Below, one piece after another: positions 61,178 through 64,000 of a stretch of 64,000 bases of DNA. The notes beneath the pieces were generated by a model. The model searched no databases and was not told the origin of the DNA. It saw nothing but the letters and a program-made list of their open reading frames with translations. Origin of the DNA: Candolleomyces eurysporus (Eukaryota; Basidiomycota; Agaricomycetes; Agaricales; Psathyrellaceae); NCBI GenBank assembly GCA_027579435.1, contig JANBPK010001491.1, forward strand, positions 1 to 64,000, written 5' to 3'. The translations under genes were made by a program, and so were the position numbers. Positions within the stretch are counted from its first letter, which is position 1, and every line of letters starts with the position of its first letter.

Positions 61178-61198
61178 CCAATTTCTCACGTCACGTGA
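61178..61198 (-). promoter_or_regulatory. CCAAT box and TCACGTGA site upstream of KGD1
   Basis: CCAAT at 61178-61182 and the palindrome TCACGTGA at 61191-61198 lie 50-70 bp before the KGD1 start. CCAAT sites bound by the HAP complex, and CACGTG sites, commonly control respiratory genes in fungi. Function here is inferred. Confidence 0.4.
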
Positions 61199-61250
61199 TA
61201 CCTCCTGCCCGCCCCGAACGTGATCCGCCACGGCACGGTAGCGACTACAA

Positions 61251-61282
61251 CTTCGCCACAACACCCGCTACTTGGAACAAGG
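61251..61282 (+). repeat. Dispersed 32-bp repeat, copy 1
   Basis: Reads CTTCGCCACAACACCCGCTA followed by CTTGGAACAAGG. It is nearly identical to 61463-61494 and related to CTTCGCCGCAACGCCCGCTA at 43514-43533. Most differences are CG to CA or TG. Confidence 0.7.
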
Positions 61283-61462
61283 TGTTTTACAATGTACAGA
61301 TACATCTGTCTTTATGTATATGTATCAATAACTGCTATCACAATGGAATATCAGACAACATAGTAAAAAGGCCTTTTAATGATACGCAGAGGTTAGAAAC
61401 TAAAAAGAAAAAAAAAAATGGGTGACTTTCCATAAGAATAGAACATAACCCTTGAAGCTGGC

Positions 61463-61494
61463 CTTGCCACAACACCCACTACTTGGAACAAGGT
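61463..61494 (+). repeat. Dispersed 32-bp repeat, copy 2
   Basis: Reads CTTGCCACAACACCCACTAC then TTGGAACAAGGT. It is in the same orientation as copy 1, 212 bp away. The pair may mark the edges of a short element or repeated termini of a decayed transposon. Confidence 0.7.
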
Positions 61495-62845
61495 ACCTAT
61501 CTATTCAATTAACACATAACAAATCTCATTTCTTATGCAACTACCACATACATTGTAGTATTTGCACCATCTCAGATTGGTGGAGACCATCCTGCCCTGA
61601 TAAAAATTGATGTTGGAAGGTTGTTCACAATTCTGTGGTGATATAACTGTGTCAGTTTTAGCAAATATATGTTTGATTTTGCAATAAAAAACTACAAAGT
61701 TCATGTGGCTTAAGCTGGAGGAGCTGTCTTAGCTGACACTGCACTCAAAGTCAGGTGGCTTAACTGAAGTGGCCTCAGAAGGTTTATATACCCTTGCATG
61801 CAACTGCTTGGGCTCTCAGGCAGCTTCACATTAATTGAGTACAAGTGCTAGAGCGGCTTGAGGTTGGCAATGGGGGCAGGGGACATGGAGCAAGGGTGCC
61901 CATCCACCCTCAGTCACCAGTTGGCAACTTATGCAGCTTCACCAGAAAGGAAATGGTGATCCTAATTGGGCTTCCAAGGGCACGCCTGACTTGCATGGCT
62001 ACAATCTTGGTGCAGCCTCTACCAATACCCAGTTCTATTTTCTCTATCTTTTGCTTGGACTCTTATTATTTGAAATAAGTTTGTGAAGGCCTTGTGAACA
62101 TATCCGAAACAACTACAACCAGAATCAAAGCTACCTAATATGCCTGACCTGGTGAGGGATGATATCAACAGGAGTTATGCATACTACAAGGGAATTCACC
62201 CTGACATCATCACCGATTTGTGGGACCGCTGATATGCCCAGATGTGTCTGATTGGATAATACCAGACTGATGGGGGTTTCTAATTGACGACCAGATGCTG
62301 CCAGCAATTATAAGCTATTACCTTTGGTATGTCAGAAAGATGCAGCTGGTACAGTGAGGCAATCGAGAATCATTGGGATCCACCAATGATCAAGTTCATG
62401 TAGGAGAATATATTCCTTCAGGGAAGGAGAACTCAGAGCATGGAGCATGTCTGATCCTCGCATTTAACATTGTCGTTGTCATTGTCGTCAAAGTTGGCAA
62501 GGTAGGTTGGGGAAATAATCACACTTGAATACACTAACGTACACTAATGGTTGAGGAGCTACCACTGAGCTCATTTCATGCCAGTCCCCAGTGTCTTAAT
62601 TCCTCATTTAGAAAAGCAAGGTCATTCAAGTTGTTGGTACAAATAGGAAGCTACGACTATTCTAAATCTCACCATACATTTCCTTGTGCAAAATAATCTC
62701 CCTATCATTCATATCGTCCAAATAGTCATGATCAGCATGCTTGTATGCATCCACCTGGTCCATCTCATTGGGGTCGTCATTGTGCCTCACTCCGTGACCA
62801 GCACACTCGGACGTGTCCGCCTGGTCCAGCTCGTTGTAGTCGCCA
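61495..62845. other. CpG-poor relic sequence
   Basis: About 1.35 kb with very few CpG and no intact gene. Around 62140-62230 the plus strand reads LVRDDINRSYAYYKGIHPDI followed by TDLWDR and a stop, which looks like a decayed coding exon of unknown origin. The region probably belongs to the transposon whose protein follows. Confidence 0.45.
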
Positions 62846-63923
62846 TCATGCATCATGGCCTAATCCATGATGGGGGGGGTCCAGAGGGCGGGTGCGCATG
62901 AGCTCGGAGGTAGGAGTGACGTTGGAGCCAGAAGCTTGAGCTTGTTCTGACCCTTGGGCAACTGGAGGTGGCGGATCTTGAAGGCAGTGGTCAAAGTCGG
63001 TAGGAATTGAGGGCAATGTTGGGAGAGGAAACAGAGAATGCATGTAGATGTGGCCAACAGACATTCTGTGTTGGTACCTCATAAACATATCACGGTCCAC
63101 GAACCTAGCCCTATTCAAGTTCGAATTGAGAGAAGCCAATTAGCATGGAGACAAACAACCGTGGACAACAAGCTACGCACCGATTGATGTAATATGCTTT
63201 CCATTCCGACTCCTGTGGAACAACCAAGTGGGATTTGGGCGGTAAAGTGTCCGCCTTTCCAAGGGAGAACTGGGGTATGAGATGGACTCCCCTGAGAATA
63301 TCCACTGGGTCCATGAAATGGAGCAATTCTGGCGTCTCGACAGGAGAGAGGCAGAAGCGATCAAGTTGGAATTCTTCTTTTCCCGGGTGGTTCAGGGATT
63401 CATACCACTGACCCCACACTGTGTCCAATCGGAATGAGTTGTACCTCCGTGAACCATCCGGAAGAACGCCAATATAAGAGACGTTGGCATGGTATATACC
63501 CAGCACCCGTGAATACAGGTACAGGCTGTGGGCCCCTGGCACTGGGAAGTTGGAGTTCAGCAGCATGACGTTGCGCTGAGGTGTTTCAATGTGTATAACT
63601 TCTTGATCTCGCCGGATGTCGTATGTGGTGTAGTTGATTTTCAGAAGCTTATGCTGATATATCCGATGATCTCGAATCACAACAGAGGTCCAGTCCCCTT
63701 TATAGTCGGTGCTGCACTCATATCCTAGACGTTGTAGAATGCGTGGCATTAGATGCTGCTTGAGTTTTGGGATGAAGTCCTGAAAGTCCCAACATTTTGT
63801 GAGCTTTAGAAAAGACACAGATAATAGAAGACTCACAACAAGGTATAGATCGTGGTGTGTCACTCCCAAACAGTTAACAACGGCAGAACCCAAATCAACA
63901 GGTTGGTTCTGGTTCGAAGCCAT
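62846..63923 (-). CDS. C-terminal part of a large Agaricomycete transposon protein (Plavaka-associated type)
   Basis: Resembles the C-terminal region found in Plavaka-type DNA-transposon proteins of mushrooms; this is from memory of conserved motifs. Exons: 63923-63837, 63779-63181, 63110-62846. Motifs in order are DFIPKLKQHLMPRILQRLGY, VIRDHRIYQHKLLKINYTTY and DIRRDQEVI, then YSRVLGIYHANVSYIG, LLHFMDPVDILRGVHLIPQF, YYINRARFVDRDMFMRYQHR and a Pro-rich tail. Zinc-finger and transposase domains would lie upstream, but the first exon here begins MASNQNQPVDLGSAVVNC and its ATG is only about 77 bp from the window end. It is therefore either a 5'-truncated copy that captured a new start, or the last exons of a larger gene. 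Intron 63836-63780 is 57 nt and stop-free. Confidence 0.55.
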
Positions 63924-64000
63924 GACGTAGCGAGCTTCAATGCCTACCTCTATAGGTGAAAGTCCGTTGCTTGCTCCGCCCGTATGGTGGTCTTCTTTAG

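Overview
This window is from a filamentous basidiomycete, most likely an Agaricomycete; I cannot name the species. The genes are dense and cut by many 49-90 nt introns. Several lineage-typical families are present: a FunK1 kinase, a DUF6533 membrane protein, repeat-less NACHT NTPases, a Cep57/PPC89-type centrosome protein and a mucin-like single-pass protein. Single Ns sit almost always in or beside homopolymers and break frames in several genes, so those breaks look technical.

Layout. 1-9 kb: 5' part of a Cfs1-like methyltransferase (-), a possible secreted protein (-), a mucin-like membrane protein (+), NACHT gene A1 (+), then a fused relic of the last two interrupted by a 158-bp MITE, and an RPAP3-like TPR protein (-). 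9.7-22 kb: DUF6533 protein (+), NACHT gene B1 (-), a deleted FunK1 copy beside a full FunK1 gene (+), a decayed kinase-like gene (-), EMC8/9 (+). 24-31 kb: a short-chain dehydrogenase (SDR) and a 16-exon NAD-glutamate dehydrogenase (+). 31.7-43.3 kb: NACHT gene A2 (frameshifted, +), a 12-exon 2-oxoglutarate/Fe(II) oxygenase with a 7-nt exon, a second SDR, thioredoxin reductase (+), NACHT gene B2 (-). 43.4-47.4 kb: a candidate non-autonomous element, an orphan exon and pseudogene NACHT B3. 47.6-61.1 kb: Cep57-like gene (-) sharing a short divergent promoter with BMS1 (+), NACHT B4 (-), and the 2-oxoglutarate dehydrogenase E1 gene (-). 61.2-64 kb: CpG-poor repeats and the C-terminal gene of a large Agaricomycete transposon (-).

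The window mixes conserved housekeeping genes (RPAP3, EMC8/9, GDH2, TrxR, BMS1, KGD1) with a fast-evolving accessory layer. That layer is dominated by six NACHT loci in two subfamilies: about 710 aa without visible repeats (B), and about 700-770 aa with a C-terminal membrane segment (A). By analogy with fungal NLR-like proteins they may act in non-self recognition. Their birth and death is visible here: tandem fragments, a chimeric relic, frameshifts and a substituted Arg.

Exon joins were derived by hand. Where I say the frame closes, the summed exon lengths and phases were checked.
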